Assembly: GCF_001427795.1 (NCBI RefSeq)
Contig: NZ_LMHJ01000003.1
Span: 725,105 to 789,104 of the forward strand
Length of the DNA: 64,000 bases
From: Nocardioides sp. Root682
Lineage (GTDB): Bacteria; Actinomycetota; Actinomycetes; Propionibacteriales; Nocardioidaceae
Reading direction: 5' to 3'
In this document: positions 1 to 8,613 of the stretch, piece by piece
How the letters are laid out: each line of letters begins with the position of its first letter
Numbering within the stretch: position 1 is the stretch's first letter
Notes under the pieces: generated by a model
The model's database searches: none
Told to the model about the DNA's origin: nothing
Seen by the model: only the letters and a program-made list of their open reading frames with translations
Made by a program: the position numbers and the translations under genes

Positions 1-1
1 G

Positions 2-1417
2 ATGGGCACGTTCGGCTGGCTGTTCACGACGTCGTACGCCGGGGAGCTCGCCACCTTCCTGATCGGACAGCGGATCGGGCTCGGCATCCTCGCCTGGTGG
101 TTCGACTACCTGCCGCACCACGGACTGACCGCGACCCAGCGCGACGACAAGTACCAGGCCACGCGGGTCCGGGTCGGGGGCGAGGCCTGGCTGACCCCGC
201 TGTTCGTCTACCAGAACTACCACCTGATCCATCACCTGCACCCGAGCATCCCGTTCTACCGCTACGTGCGTGCCTGGCGTCGCAACGAGCAGGCCTACCT
301 CGACCGCAACGCGGCCATCTCGACCTGGTTCGGACGCTCGTTGACGCCGAGTGAGTACCGCACCTGGCGGCGCATCACCGAGGACCTGCGTGCCACGCCT
401 GATCGGGCCGGTGCGCAGCGTCCGCTGTTCCACGCCCTGCGGGTGCGCTCGGTCGCACCGCTGACGTCCGAGAGCAGCGTCGTCACCTTCGACGTCCCGG
501 CCGACCTGGCCCACGAGTACCGCTACGTGCAGGGCCAGCACATCACGCTGCGCGCCATCATCGACGGCGAGGAGGTGCGCCGGTCGTACTCGATCACCGC
601 TCCGGTCTCCGAGGGCACCTTGCGCGTCGCCGTCAAGCAGATCGAGGGCGGTCGCTTCTCGACCTACGTCAACAACCAGCTGCAGGCCGGCGACATCCTC
701 GACGTGATGTCACCGACGGGTCGCTTCCACACCGCCCTCGAGCCGGCCGCGAAGCGGACCTACGCGGCGGTGGCCGCGGGTTCGGGGATCACCGCGATCC
801 TGTCCAACATCACCACCACGCTCGAGACCGAGCCGGAGAGCAGCTTCACGCTGGTCTACGGCAACCGCACCTCGGACTCGACGATGTTCTGGGCCGAGTT
901 GCACGAGCTCGGCGATCGGCTGACTGTCCACCACGTGCTCTCCCGCGAACCGGGTGCTGCGCACTCCGGGCGGATCACTGCCGACCTCGTGCGCGAGCTG
1001 GTGCCCCAGGACGTCGATGCCTGGTTCCTCTGCGGCCCGCAACAGCTGGTCGAGAGCCTGTCGGCGGCGCTCCCGGGCCGAGTCCTGACGGAGGTCTTCC
1101 ACACCGAACAGGCCCACGTCGACCTCGCCATCGACGTCGAGAGCCAGGTGACCGTTGCCCTGGACGGCGTGGAGAGCACCTTCGAGCTGCGGTCCTCCGG
1201 CGACACGATCCTGGACGCCGCCCTGCAGCAGGGCCTCGAGCCGCCGTACTCCTGCGCCGGTGGCGCGTGCGGCACCTGCCGCGCGAAGGTGCTGCTGGGC
1301 AAGGCCGTGATGGACCAGAACCACGCGCTGGACAACGACGAGGTCGCGACCGGCTACGTCCTCACCTGCCAGGCGCACCCGGTCACCGAGGAGCTCAGGC
1401 TCGACTACGACGCCTGA
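2..1417 (+). CDS. Fatty acid desaturase-type hydroxylase fused to a ferredoxin reductase (5' end missing)
   Basis: The frame is open to the window edge, so the N-terminal membrane part of the desaturase is missing. Numbering from the first Met in view, the desaturase part keeps two histidine clusters (HH at 39-40 and HLIHH at 74-78) that bind the di-iron centre. A PaaE-like reductase follows: RSYS (194-197) for FAD, GSGIT (260-264) and CGPQ (344-347) for NAD(P)H, then a plant-type 2Fe-2S domain with Cys 418, 423, 426 and 456. One chain therefore carries the oxygenase and its whole electron supply. The substrate (acyl chain, alkane or carotenoid) cannot be told from the sequence. The ATG at base 2 is unlikely to be the true start. 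Confidence 0.85.
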   Translation: MGTFGWLFTTSYAGELATFLIGQRIGLGILAWWFDYLPHHGLTATQRDDKYQATRVRVGGEAWLTPLFVYQNYHLIHHLHPSIPFYRYVRAWRRNEQAYLDRNAAISTWFGRSLTPSEYRTWRRITEDLRATPDRAGAQRPLFHALRVRSVAPLTSESSVVTFDVPADLAHEYRYVQGQHITLRAIIDGEEVRRSYSITAPVSEGTLRVAVKQIEGGRFSTYVNNQLQAGDILDVMSPTGRFHTALEPAAKRTYAAVAAGSGITAILSNITTTLETEPESSFTLVYGNRTSDSTMFWAELHELGDRLTVHHVLSREPGAAHSGRITADLVRELVPQDVDAWFLCGPQQLVESLSAALPGRVLTEVFHTEQAHVDLAIDVESQVTVALDGVESTFELRSSGDTILDAALQQGLEPPYSCAGGACGTCRAKVLLGKAVMDQNHALDNDEVATGYVLTCQAHPVTEELRLDYDA

Positions 1418-1457
1418 GCGTGGCGCCGGGTGTGTGGTGGCGCACTAACCTGTGGCG

Positions 1458-2774
1458 GTGACCAGCGACGCCCCGACCGAACCCGAGGACGCCACGGAAG
1501 CCACGGAAGCCACGGAGCCCGACGCGGGTCCCGAGCCCCCGCTGGGTCCCACGGACGAGGAGCGCGAGGAACGGCTCTTCCGGCGCTTCGCGCACCAGTG
1601 GGCCCTCGTCCGCGAGGAACGTCGCGAGGAGCGGCGGGCCGAGGCGCCCGTGTTCGCCACCGGTCCGTCGAACTTCCGGCGGGCCGAGGTGCCGTTCGGG
1701 CTCGACCTCGCCGCGGGCTGGGCCTGGCGGCTGCTGATCATCGCCGCGGCGACCTACCTGCTGATGCGTCTGCTCGGCTTCTTCGCCGTCGTCACGATCC
1801 CGATCGCGGTGGCGCTGCTGATCAGTGCGCTGGCCGCACCGTTCGTCCGTGCGCTGACCCGGGTCGGTGTCCCGCGCGGCCTCTCGGCGCTGCTGGTCGT
1901 GATCACCGGGTTCGCGATCGTGGGTGCCCTGCTCACGTTCGCCGGGCAGCAGGTGGCCTCGGGCGCCAACGACCTCGCCGACTCGACGGTGCAGGGCCTC
2001 CAGGAGATCCGGAACTGGCTGCGCGACGGGCCCCTCAATGCCAGCGACTCCCAGATCAACGACTACATCAAGAACGCCCAGGACATGATCCGGGACAGGT
2101 CCCAGAACGGCGAGGTGCTCAGCCAGGTCACCGAGGTCGGTGCGGCGCTGGGCCACGTCGTGGCCGGCTTCTTCATCGCGGTGTTCGCGACGTACTTCTT
2201 CCTCGCCGACGGCGACCGGATCTGGTCGTGGATGGTGCGCATCGCGCCGCGCGCGGCCCGGGAGCGGGTCGACAGCTCGGGCAAGGTCGCGTGGATCTCG
2301 CTGGTCCAGTTCGTGCGGGCGACGGTGCTGGTCGCGCTCGTGGACGCGGCCGGCATCGCCCTGGGAGCAGCCATCCTCAACGTGCCGTTCGTGCTGGCGA
2401 TCGGTGTGCTGGTGTTCCTCGGTGCGTTCGTCCCGATGATCGGTGCCTCCATCGCGGGCAGCGTCGCGATCCTCGTCGCCCTGGTCGACCAGGGGCCGCT
2501 GACCGCACTGCTGATGCTCGCCGTCGTCATCGGCGTCCAGCAGCTGGAGGGCCACATCCTGCAGCCGTTCCTGCTCGGACGCTGGGTCTCGCTGCACCCG
2601 CTCGGCGTCATCCTGGCGATTGCCGGTGGCGTCCTGGTTGCGGGGATCGCGGGGGCCCTGGTCGCCGTACCGCTGGCCGCGGCAGCCAATGCCGTCGTGC
2701 TGCACCTGGCTGAAATGGCCGAACCGCCCGCCCCCGAGGGGACGGACGGTCCGGAGGAACCCTTGGTCGCCTAG
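1458..2774 (+). CDS. AI-2E/PerM family membrane transporter
   Basis: The protein has an acidic, charged cytoplasmic N-terminus of about 70 residues. A hydrophobic core with the family's layout follows: two helices, a soluble loop with a predicted amphipathic stretch, then several helices including the conserved GAFVPMIGA segment and a C-terminal GVILAIAGG helix. Family members export small molecules or act as ion antiporters, so the substrate is unknown. I place the start at GTG 1458 because TAACCT (1446-1451) sits 6 nt upstream, a leaderless arrangement; an in-frame GTG at 1452 touches that box. The stop codon overlaps the greA stop on the other strand. Confidence 0.8.
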   Translation: MTSDAPTEPEDATEATEATEPDAGPEPPLGPTDEEREERLFRRFAHQWALVREERREERRAEAPVFATGPSNFRRAEVPFGLDLAAGWAWRLLIIAAATYLLMRLLGFFAVVTIPIAVALLISALAAPFVRALTRVGVPRGLSALLVVITGFAIVGALLTFAGQQVASGANDLADSTVQGLQEIRNWLRDGPLNASDSQINDYIKNAQDMIRDRSQNGEVLSQVTEVGAALGHVVAGFFIAVFATYFFLADGDRIWSWMVRIAPRAARERVDSSGKVAWISLVQFVRATVLVALVDAAGIALGAAILNVPFVLAIGVLVFLGAFVPMIGASIAGSVAILVALVDQGPLTALLMLAVVIGVQQLEGHILQPFLLGRWVSLHPLGVILAIAGGVLVAGIAGALVAVPLAAAANAVVLHLAEMAEPPAPEGTDGPEEPLVA

Positions 2775-3283
2775 CCGGCAAACGGCTTGGCGTCGAGGAT
2801 GACGACGGTCTGCGGTCGCCCGTTGACCTCGTAGCTCACCGTCTCGCCCTTGCTGCGGCCGTTGATCGCCTGGCCGAGCGGCGACTGCGGGGAGTAGACG
2901 GTCAGGCCGTCGCCCGGGTCGATCTCGCGCGCGCCGAGGAGGAAGGACTCCGCCTCGTCGTCGGCATCGCCCTCGAACTTGTAGGTCACGACCATGCCGG
3001 GCTCCACGATGCCGTCGTCCGGCGGCGTCTCGCCGACCTCGGCACGACGGAGCATGTCCTCGAGCTGGAGGATCCGGAGCTCGTTCTTGCCCTGCTCCTC
3101 GCGGGCGGCGTGGTAGCCGCCGTTCTCCTTGAGGTCGCCCTCGTCGCGGGCAGCACTGATCTCGGACACGATCTCGGCCCGGCGCGGTCCCTTGAGGTGC
3201 GCCAGCTCCGCCTGCAGCTTGTCGAAGGCGTCCTGGGTCAGCCAGATGGTGTTGGCGCCGCCGGTCTGGTCGGTCTGCGTCAT
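2771..3283 (-). CDS. greA: Transcription elongation factor GreA
   Basis: GreA enters the secondary channel of RNA polymerase and rescues backtracked complexes by stimulating transcript cleavage. The protein is 170 residues, close to the family length. It has an N-terminal coiled coil starting with IWLTQDAFDKLQAEL and the acidic pair at its tip in AARDEGDLKENG. The C-terminal FKBP-like domain ends in the typical SPQSPLGQAINGRSKGE segment. An AGGAG Shine-Dalgarno sequence lies 5 nt before the ATG, so unlike many neighbours it has a leader. The order greA, DUF4307, mca, small membrane protein matches the Rv1080c-Rv1083 region of M. tuberculosis. Confidence 0.96.
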   Translation of the reverse strand: MTQTDQTGGANTIWLTQDAFDKLQAELAHLKGPRRAEIVSEISAARDEGDLKENGGYHAAREEQGKNELRILQLEDMLRRAEVGETPPDDGIVEPGMVVTYKFEGDADDEAESFLLGAREIDPGDGLTVYSPQSPLGQAINGRSKGETVSYEVNGRPQTVVILDAKPFAG

Positions 3284-3358
3284 GTGAACTCCTGTACTGC
3301 TCGTCGTGCATCCGTTCGGATACAGAACGAATGAGTCTACCTGTCGCTGGAACGCTGT

Positions 3359-3766
3359 TCAGCGATACCGCGGTTGACCTTCGGTCCGGCAGCCGATCCA
3401 CTCCACCGTCGTCGCGCGTCGGTGCGTCTTGATCGCGATGTCGTACGTCGGCCCGTCGGCCGGGTCGGGCTCGAAGGTGAGCTCGCCGACGACCGCCTTG
3501 TCGTGCGAGATCGCGCGCAGGTCGCACTCGGCGTCGACCGGCTCGTCGCCGTACTGGACGCGCACCTCGATGGTGGCGTTGTGGTCGTCGATCACCTGGT
3601 GGCCGATCTCCTGGGAGGACACCGCCGGGTCCGCCTGGTAGAGCATCGCCCACAGCAGCCAGCCGAGGAAGGTGAGCGAAACAGCAGCCGCGACGACGAT
3701 CACCGCCAGCCGTCGTACGCGCGACGGGGCGCCGTACCGACCGGCAAGGGTGTCGAGAGAGCTCAC
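3359..3766 (-). CDS. DUF4307 single-pass membrane protein
   Basis: This 135-residue protein has a short basic cytoplasmic N-terminus, one transmembrane helix at about residues 22-44 (IVVAAAVSLTFLGWLLWAML), and an extracytoplasmic domain of about 90 residues. Two cysteines, in AECDL and IGCRT, could form a disulfide. DUF4307 proteins sit beside mca across actinobacteria, and their function is unknown. It is divergent from mca with only about 40 bp between the starts, so the two promoters are close or shared. The start is GTG. Confidence 0.85.
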   Translation of the reverse strand: MSSLDTLAGRYGAPSRVRRLAVIVVAAAVSLTFLGWLLWAMLYQADPAVSSQEIGHQVIDDHNATIEVRVQYGDEPVDAECDLRAISHDKAVVGELTFEPDPADGPTYDIAIKTHRRATTVEWIGCRTEGQPRYR

Positions 3767-3807
3767 CGGTTCATGGTCCCACGCGGTCTGTTTCTACGAT
3801 GGGGGGC

Positions 3808-4719
3808 ATGCCCACCACGCACGCGCCCGCGATCGACCGCTCCGGGCTGCGGTTGATGCACGTCCATGCTCACCCCGACGACGAGTCGAGCAAGGGCGCG
3901 GCCTCCACGGCGAGGTACGTCGCCGAGGGCGCGTCGGTGCGCGTGGTGACCTGCACCGGCGGTGAGCGTGGGTCGATCCTGAACCCGAAGATGGACCGTC
4001 CCGACATCCTCGCGAACATCACCGAGGTCCGTCGCCAGGAGATGGAGCGGGCCCGCGACATCCTCGGCGTCAGCCAGACCTGGCTGGGGTTCGTGGACTC
4101 CGGCTGGCCCGACGGTGACCCCAAGCCGCCGCTTCCCGACGGCTGCTTCGGTCTGGTCCCGCTCGAGGAGGCGACCGAGCGCCTCGTGCGGCACGTCCGC
4201 GAGTTCCGTCCCCATGTCATCACGACGTACGACGAGCGCGGTGGCTACCCGCACCCCGACCACATCCGTTGCCACGAGGTGGGCGTCGCTGCCTTCGAGG
4301 CCGCGGGCGACCCGGACCGGTTCCCCGACGCGGGGGAGCCCTGGCAGCCGCTGAAGCTGTACTACCACCACTCGTTCAACCGGCCGCGGATGCAGGCGCT
4401 GCACGACGCGATGGTCGAGCACGACCTGGAGTCGCCGTGGGCGGAGCGCCTGGCGGAGTGGAAGCGCGAGCCGGACTGGGACGCGCGGATCACCACCCGG
4501 GTGCCGTGCGGCGACTACTTCGGAGTCCGCGACCAGGCACTGCTCGCGCACGCCACCCAGATCGATCCGGACGGCTTCTGGTTCGCGATCCCGCGCGAGC
4601 TGCAGGAGAAGGTGTGGCCCACCGAGGACTTCGAGCTGGTGGCCAGCCACGTCACCTCCGAGCTGCCCGAGGACGACCTGTTCGCGGGCATCGCTGCGCC
4701 GGCACCGGTCGACGCCTGA
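3808..4719 (+). CDS. mca: Mycothiol S-conjugate amidase
   Basis: Mca cleaves mycothiol-toxin conjugates to a mercapturic acid, which is exported, and GlcN-Ins, which is recycled. The AHPDDES motif near residues 22-28 supplies zinc ligands and the general base, and the third ligand lies in the GGYPHPDHIRCH segment near residue 152. The length (303 aa) and the KLYYHHSFNR segment fit Mca better than MshB, the deacetylase of the same fold. TACGAT at 3795-3800 lies 7 nt before ATG 3808, suggesting a leaderless start there; the in-frame ATG at 3799 overlaps that box. Its presence shows that the organism makes mycothiol. Confidence 0.93.
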   Translation: MPTTHAPAIDRSGLRLMHVHAHPDDESSKGAASTARYVAEGASVRVVTCTGGERGSILNPKMDRPDILANITEVRRQEMERARDILGVSQTWLGFVDSGWPDGDPKPPLPDGCFGLVPLEEATERLVRHVREFRPHVITTYDERGGYPHPDHIRCHEVGVAAFEAAGDPDRFPDAGEPWQPLKLYYHHSFNRPRMQALHDAMVEHDLESPWAERLAEWKREPDWDARITTRVPCGDYFGVRDQALLAHATQIDPDGFWFAIPRELQEKVWPTEDFELVASHVTSELPEDDLFAGIAAPAPVDA

Positions 4720-4731
4720 GAGACTGACGTC

Positions 4732-4983
4732 ATGCACGCGCTCGCTGTCTCCCTCGTCTCCCTCGTGATCAGCGCCGAGCCGAAGGCGCCTGACGACAAC
4801 GACGTGGTCGCGGGGTGGATGGGCTTCACCGTCTTCATGTTCCTGATCCTCGCCGTGGCGGTCATCGGCTGGTTCCTCACGCGCAGCCTGCGCAAGGCGG
4901 GCAAGGCCAAGGACCAGGGCGTCTACGGCGACGTGCCGGCTGCGGACGACAACGAGGCTGCGCCCAACGGGCAGGGCTCCTGA
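4732..4983 (+). CDS. Small membrane protein next to mca
   Basis: This 83-residue protein starts 12 nt after mca and is probably co-transcribed. It has one strong transmembrane helix (FTVFMFLILAVAVIGWFLTR, about residues 28-47), followed by a basic and then acidic C-terminal tail. The same kind of protein follows mca in mycobacteria. No catalytic motif is seen and the role is unknown. The thioredoxin-domain gene that often comes next in other actinobacteria is missing; only a 19-codon frame beginning in a TGATG overlap (4983-5042) occupies that place. Confidence 0.7.
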   Translation: MHALAVSLVSLVISAEPKAPDDNDVVAGWMGFTVFMFLILAVAVIGWFLTRSLRKAGKAKDQGVYGDVPAADDNEAAPNGQGS

Positions 4984-5054
4984 TGGTTGGCGCCGACCAG
5001 CTCCTCGGCTTCGGCCTGGCGCTCACCGGCCGCCACAGCTGACGCAGGCGCTCG

Positions 5055-5648
5055 TCAGGGCTGCAGGTAGCCCATCACGAGGGCCACCATCTCCTCGAGC
5101 AGCTGCTCGCGGCCCAGGGCGCTCGGCTGGTCGAGCACCCAGCGCGTGGCCAGCGCCTCGAGGCTGATCACCAGCACCCAGGCCGTGATCGCGGGGGACG
5201 GTCGGCGACTCGTCTCCGGTCGGGCAGCGAAGTAGATCGACGCCAGGTCGCTCACCCGCTTCTCGAGGACGGTGCGGCGGGCCTTGTTGCGGGCCAGCGG
5301 CAGCTCCTCGGCCATCACCCGCAACAGCGCAGGGTCGACCTCGAGCGCGGCCACGAGGGCGTCGGCGGTGTCGCGTACGGCGTCCACGCCGACGCTGCCG
5401 ATCCGGTCGGTCAATGAGGCCGCCACGCTCTCGGCCACCTGCTCCCAGTAGCGGTCGATGACCACGTCGAGGACCGCGGCCTTGTCCGGGAAGTACTGGT
5501 AGAGCGACCCGGGGCTGATCCCCGCAGCAGTCGCGACGCGATTGGTGCTGAAGGCGTCGTACCCGTCCTTGACGAGCACGCCTCGCCCTGCGGTGATGAT
5601 CCGCTCGACCATCTCGCGGGACCGGGCCTGCTGGGGAGCCTTGCGCAC
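5055..5648 (-). CDS. TetR family transcriptional regulator
   Basis: The 197-residue protein has the TetR helix-turn-helix at about residues 13-58, with the usual GVLVKDGYDAFSTNRVATAA and GISPGSLYQYFPDKAAVL segments. The remaining helices form the ligand and dimer domain, which gives no clue to the effector. It is divergent from the MpaB-like oxygenase gene, and a 16-bp palindrome lies between them. Autorepression and control of the oxygenase gene is therefore the likely arrangement. The start is GTG. Confidence 0.88.
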   Translation of the reverse strand: MRKAPQQARSREMVERIITAGRGVLVKDGYDAFSTNRVATAAGISPGSLYQYFPDKAAVLDVVIDRYWEQVAESVAASLTDRIGSVGVDAVRDTADALVAALEVDPALLRVMAEELPLARNKARRTVLEKRVSDLASIYFAARPETSRRPSPAITAWVLVISLEALATRWVLDQPSALGREQLLEEMVALVMGYLQP

Positions 5649-5679
5649 GCGCTGAGCGTAGTGCGGTTGCGACTTGAAT

Positions 5680-5695
5680 GCGAGTAATTGCTCGC
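5680..5695. promoter_or_regulatory. Palindrome between TetR gene and MpaB-like gene
   Basis: GCGAGTAATTGCTCGC reads nearly the same on both strands, with one mismatched pair at positions 6 and 11. It sits 32 bp from the TetR start and 14 bp before the proposed oxygenase start, where a TetR operator would be expected. That it is the operator is inference from position and symmetry. Confidence 0.6.
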
Positions 5696-5708
5696 GTCAT
5701 CATGGAGC

Positions 5709-6980
5709 ATGAGCACAGAGGCTGCCGTCACCCCCGAGATGCCGTTGTCGTCCGCGCCCCCGTCCCGCTTCATGGCGGGGGGCGAGCGCAACCGCCGCCT
5801 GGGCCGCCCGCTGAAGCTGGTCGGTCGCGTGAAGGATGTCGATGACGACCTCCTGGCACGGATCGGCGAGGCGATGACGGAGCGCGACGAGCCGGGCGCA
5901 CGGCTCGCGGACGCGATCCGATTGCGAGCAGGTGCCCCCGGACGGGTCACCATGGACCAGGTCCGCAACGCCCTCGCGTACGGCGTCGGGTCGGTGCCGG
6001 ACGCACCGCCGGCCCTGGTCGAGTTCTTCTCCATGGTCGAGGCCGACCCGGACTGGCTGGACCGCGAGCTGGTCGAGGAGGGTGCGCGGGTCTTCCGTCG
6101 GCTCGGGCAGAACGCGCAGGACGTCCTGCTGCAGCTCTCCCTGGTCGGTGGCTACCGCTTCGGTGGGCCGACGGACCTGCTCGTCGCGACCGGCGCCCTG
6201 ACGGGTGGGGCAACGCTGCGACGGCTGGCCGAGACCCAGAAGTGGGGTGCCGCCCTGACCGAGCCGGGCGCGCTGGAGGCGCCGCGCCCCGGAGTGCCGG
6301 CAGGCGAGGGTTGGCGGCTGACCCTGCACGTCCGGGTCATGCACGCGATGGTGAACCACGCCTTCGAGCCGCAGTGGGACTCAGCGACCTGGGGACTCCC
6401 GATCAACCAGGCCGACCAGGCCTCGACGCTCGGGCTGTTCGACGGCGTCCTGCTCATCGGCTCGCGCGCCCTGGGTGTGCCGATCGACAAGCACGAGTCG
6501 CGCGCCGTCATGCACCTGTGGAAGTACGTCGGCTGGCTGATCGGTGTCGCCGACGACTTCCTCGTCGACGACGAATGGGCGCGCCACCGGCTCGACTACC
6601 ACGTGCTCCTCGCCCAGGGGCCGATCTCCGACGCGGGGCCGAAGCTCGCGCAGGCGGTCGTCGCTGCCCAGGCCGAGCGCACCTTCCCGGGCGTCCCGGC
6701 GGCGCTGCAAGGTCCGCGCCGCCTCTTCGAGCGTGAGCGACTGCTGTCGATGCTGACCGTGTTCCTCGGGCCCGAGAGCATGCGCGAGCTCGGACTGCCG
6801 ATGCGCCCACCGTGGGCCCACACCTACCTCGTCGGCCTCAACACCGTGCGGTACCGCGTCATCGGTCGACTGCCCGGTGGCAAGGACTGGCTGACGCGGT
6901 GGGGCGGGCGTCGTACCCAGTGGGTGCTGGACAGCTACTTCGAGGGCAAGCCCGAGGACGTCGGCAAGATCAAGGTGTGA
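5709..6980 (+). CDS. MpaB/latex-clearing-protein-like oxygenase (DUF2236)
   Basis: The 423-residue protein matches the DUF2236 fold of MpaB and rubber oxygenase Lcp, which are b-type heme proteins cleaving isoprenoid chains. Recognisable family segments are VRVMHAMVNHAFEPQWDS and HLWKYVGWLIGVADDFLVDD; the first contains conserved Arg and His that in Lcp lie around the heme. No Tat or Sec signal is evident, unlike secreted Lcp, so it probably acts inside the cell or at the membrane. Control by the divergent TetR gene is likely. The substrate is unknown. ATG 5709 was chosen; an in-frame start at 5688 would run through the palindrome. Confidence 0.75.
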   Translation: MSTEAAVTPEMPLSSAPPSRFMAGGERNRRLGRPLKLVGRVKDVDDDLLARIGEAMTERDEPGARLADAIRLRAGAPGRVTMDQVRNALAYGVGSVPDAPPALVEFFSMVEADPDWLDRELVEEGARVFRRLGQNAQDVLLQLSLVGGYRFGGPTDLLVATGALTGGATLRRLAETQKWGAALTEPGALEAPRPGVPAGEGWRLTLHVRVMHAMVNHAFEPQWDSATWGLPINQADQASTLGLFDGVLLIGSRALGVPIDKHESRAVMHLWKYVGWLIGVADDFLVDDEWARHRLDYHVLLAQGPISDAGPKLAQAVVAAQAERTFPGVPAALQGPRRLFERERLLSMLTVFLGPESMRELGLPMRPPWAHTYLVGLNTVRYRVIGRLPGGKDWLTRWGGRRTQWVLDSYFEGKPEDVGKIKV

Positions 6981-6987
6981 GACCGGT

Positions 6988-8034
6988 TCAGTCGAGCCCC
7001 AAGTCCTTGAGGGTGGTGGGGAGCGCCTTGCCCTCGCCAAGCTCCCAGCTGCTCCAGTAGAGGAATCCGCACGGGCTCTCGGTGAGGCGGACGACGTCGC
7101 CATGGTCGGTGGCGGCCAGGAGGGTGGAGGACGGATCCTCGAGCTCGGTACAGGTGTTCTCGCCGAAGTCGTTGAGGTCCTCGGCCACATCCCCCGGGTT
7201 CTGCCAGGCCGCCTCCAGTGCGGCCAGTTGGTCGTCGTCGAGTCGCGTGGCTTCCCGCGCTGAACCGTCGTCGGTGCGGGGTGGGCAGATCACGGCGGCG
7301 ACGAGGTGCTCTCGGCCTGGTCGGGCTGGGCTGCTCGTGTCCACCTGGTCACAACCGAGGGGGCCGGTGTAGTCGCGGTGGTAGTCGAGCTCGTCGCGTT
7401 GCCGATCGAGTGCTGACAGGAACGCCCTTGCGAGATCGCCGCCGTCGACTGCGTTGCCTTCGACCTGGATCGTTCCGCAAAGGATGGTGGGGACGATGGT
7501 GGAGTGGTTGCCCATCGTGAACAACAGGGACTGGCGGGAGTTGAGGACCGAGATCGTGGCGCAACGCCCAGGGTCGGGCTCGGGCGACGCTGCCAGCGCT
7601 GCGCGGAGTCCCTCGAGATCCTCGACGAGAGCATCCATGCCGGCGAGGACGCTGCGTTGGTCCGCGGCCGACATGGGCGAGGCCATCGCACGGCCGAGAT
7701 CCGGGCACAGGCGCACGCTGGTGAGGCCATCGAGGTTGCCGGTCGTCTGGTTCGCGTCGTTGAGTTCGGGGAGCGTGGCCGGGCAGGCCGGGGCGTCGTA
7801 CGGCGCCGTCGTGCCGGAGTCGTCGGCTGCGCGGCCCCTGTCGGGGCCCTGGGTGGAGACGACCGCAACCGTGCCGATGACCGCGACCGTCGCGGCGGCC
7901 GCGCCCAGACCGATCAGTCGGCTGCGGTGGCGGGCGCTACGGGCGGCTGTGCTGACCGTCTGCGGGTCGAGGGTCGATGCGTCGTCGGGGACCGCGGCCT
8001 GCAACAGGCTGCGCAGTCGGGTCTCGTCAGTCAT
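6988..8034 (-). CDS. Membrane-anchored anti-sigma-like protein, partner of the SigE-family factor
   Basis: This 348-residue protein has a cytoplasmic N-terminus of about 38 residues, one transmembrane helix (about 39-60), and a long extracytoplasmic domain with several cysteines. Its first codons overlap the last 8 bases of the sigma gene as ATGACTGA, so translation is probably coupled. That position and topology suggest it binds the sigma factor and senses something outside the cell. It lacks a recognisable zinc anti-sigma motif, so the anti-sigma role is inferred from context. A second, frameshifted protein of the same design lies at 14618-15798. Confidence 0.7.
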   Translation of the reverse strand: MTDETRLRSLLQAAVPDDASTLDPQTVSTAARSARHRSRLIGLGAAAATVAVIGTVAVVSTQGPDRGRAADDSGTTAPYDAPACPATLPELNDANQTTGNLDGLTSVRLCPDLGRAMASPMSAADQRSVLAGMDALVEDLEGLRAALAASPEPDPGRCATISVLNSRQSLLFTMGNHSTIVPTILCGTIQVEGNAVDGGDLARAFLSALDRQRDELDYHRDYTGPLGCDQVDTSSPARPGREHLVAAVICPPRTDDGSAREATRLDDDQLAALEAAWQNPGDVAEDLNDFGENTCTELEDPSSTLLAATDHGDVVRLTESPCGFLYWSSWELGEGKALPTTLKDLGLD

Positions 8035-8563
8035 GGGTCTCCTCCAGGAGTCCGGATGTGCGGAGGGCGCGTAGTGCGCGCGAGGTCTGGCTCTTCACCG
8101 TGCCGGCGCTGATCGCGAGCGTCGCGGCCGTCTGCGCCTCGGTGAGGTCGTCGAAGAACCGGAGCACGACGACCGCCCGCTGGCCGCGCGGAAGGCCGGC
8201 GAGTGCCGCCAGCACGTCCTGGCGGACCCCTGCGTCGTGTCCGTCGGCCAGGCCGTTCGCAGGCCGGTCCGGCAGCGTGCCGGTGGGCACCTCGCCGTTC
8301 CAGCGGCGCCGCCACCAGTCGGTGTAGGTCGTGAGCATCGTCCGTCGTACGTAGGCGTCGACGGCGCCGCCGTCGGCGATGCTGTCCCAGCGGCGCCAGC
8401 ACTTCATCAGGGCGGTCTGGACGAGGTCCTCGGCCTTGTGTCGGTCACCGGTGAGCAGCCACGCACTGCGCCACAACGCCTGGCTGCGTGCGGCGACGTA
8501 CTCCTCGAACGTCGGCACACCGCCGGTCTCCTCGTTGACGAGCACGGGCACAGCCTCGCGCAT
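8027..8563 (-). CDS. SigE-family ECF RNA polymerase sigma factor
   Basis: The 178-residue protein has region 2 (FEEYVAARSQALWRSAWLLTGD, then HKAEDLVQTALMKCWRRW) and region 4 (LAGLPRGQRAVVVLRFFDDLTEAQTAATL, then a GTVKSQTSRAL recognition helix). This pattern belongs to the actinobacterial SigE-type ECF family, which usually comes with a membrane protein instead of a classical zinc anti-sigma factor. The start at 8563 is set by GGAGGTGG about 4 nt upstream; an in-frame start 54 nt further upstream has no such site. Its target promoter is not evident. Confidence 0.9.
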   Translation of the reverse strand: MREAVPVLVNEETGGVPTFEEYVAARSQALWRSAWLLTGDRHKAEDLVQTALMKCWRRWDSIADGGAVDAYVRRTMLTTYTDWWRRRWNGEVPTGTLPDRPANGLADGHDAGVRQDVLAALAGLPRGQRAVVVLRFFDDLTEAQTAATLAISAGTVKSQTSRALRALRTSGLLEETHD

Positions 8564-8613
8564 CTCACCACCTCCACACCTCAGGACGGGCTGGGTGCGG
8601 AGGATGGTTGTCG

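Noticed and set aside
4983..5042. A 19-codon frame joined to the small membrane protein by TGATG
   Set aside because: It is too short to assign, with no homology evident. It might be the remnant of a thioredoxin-domain gene, but nothing supports that.
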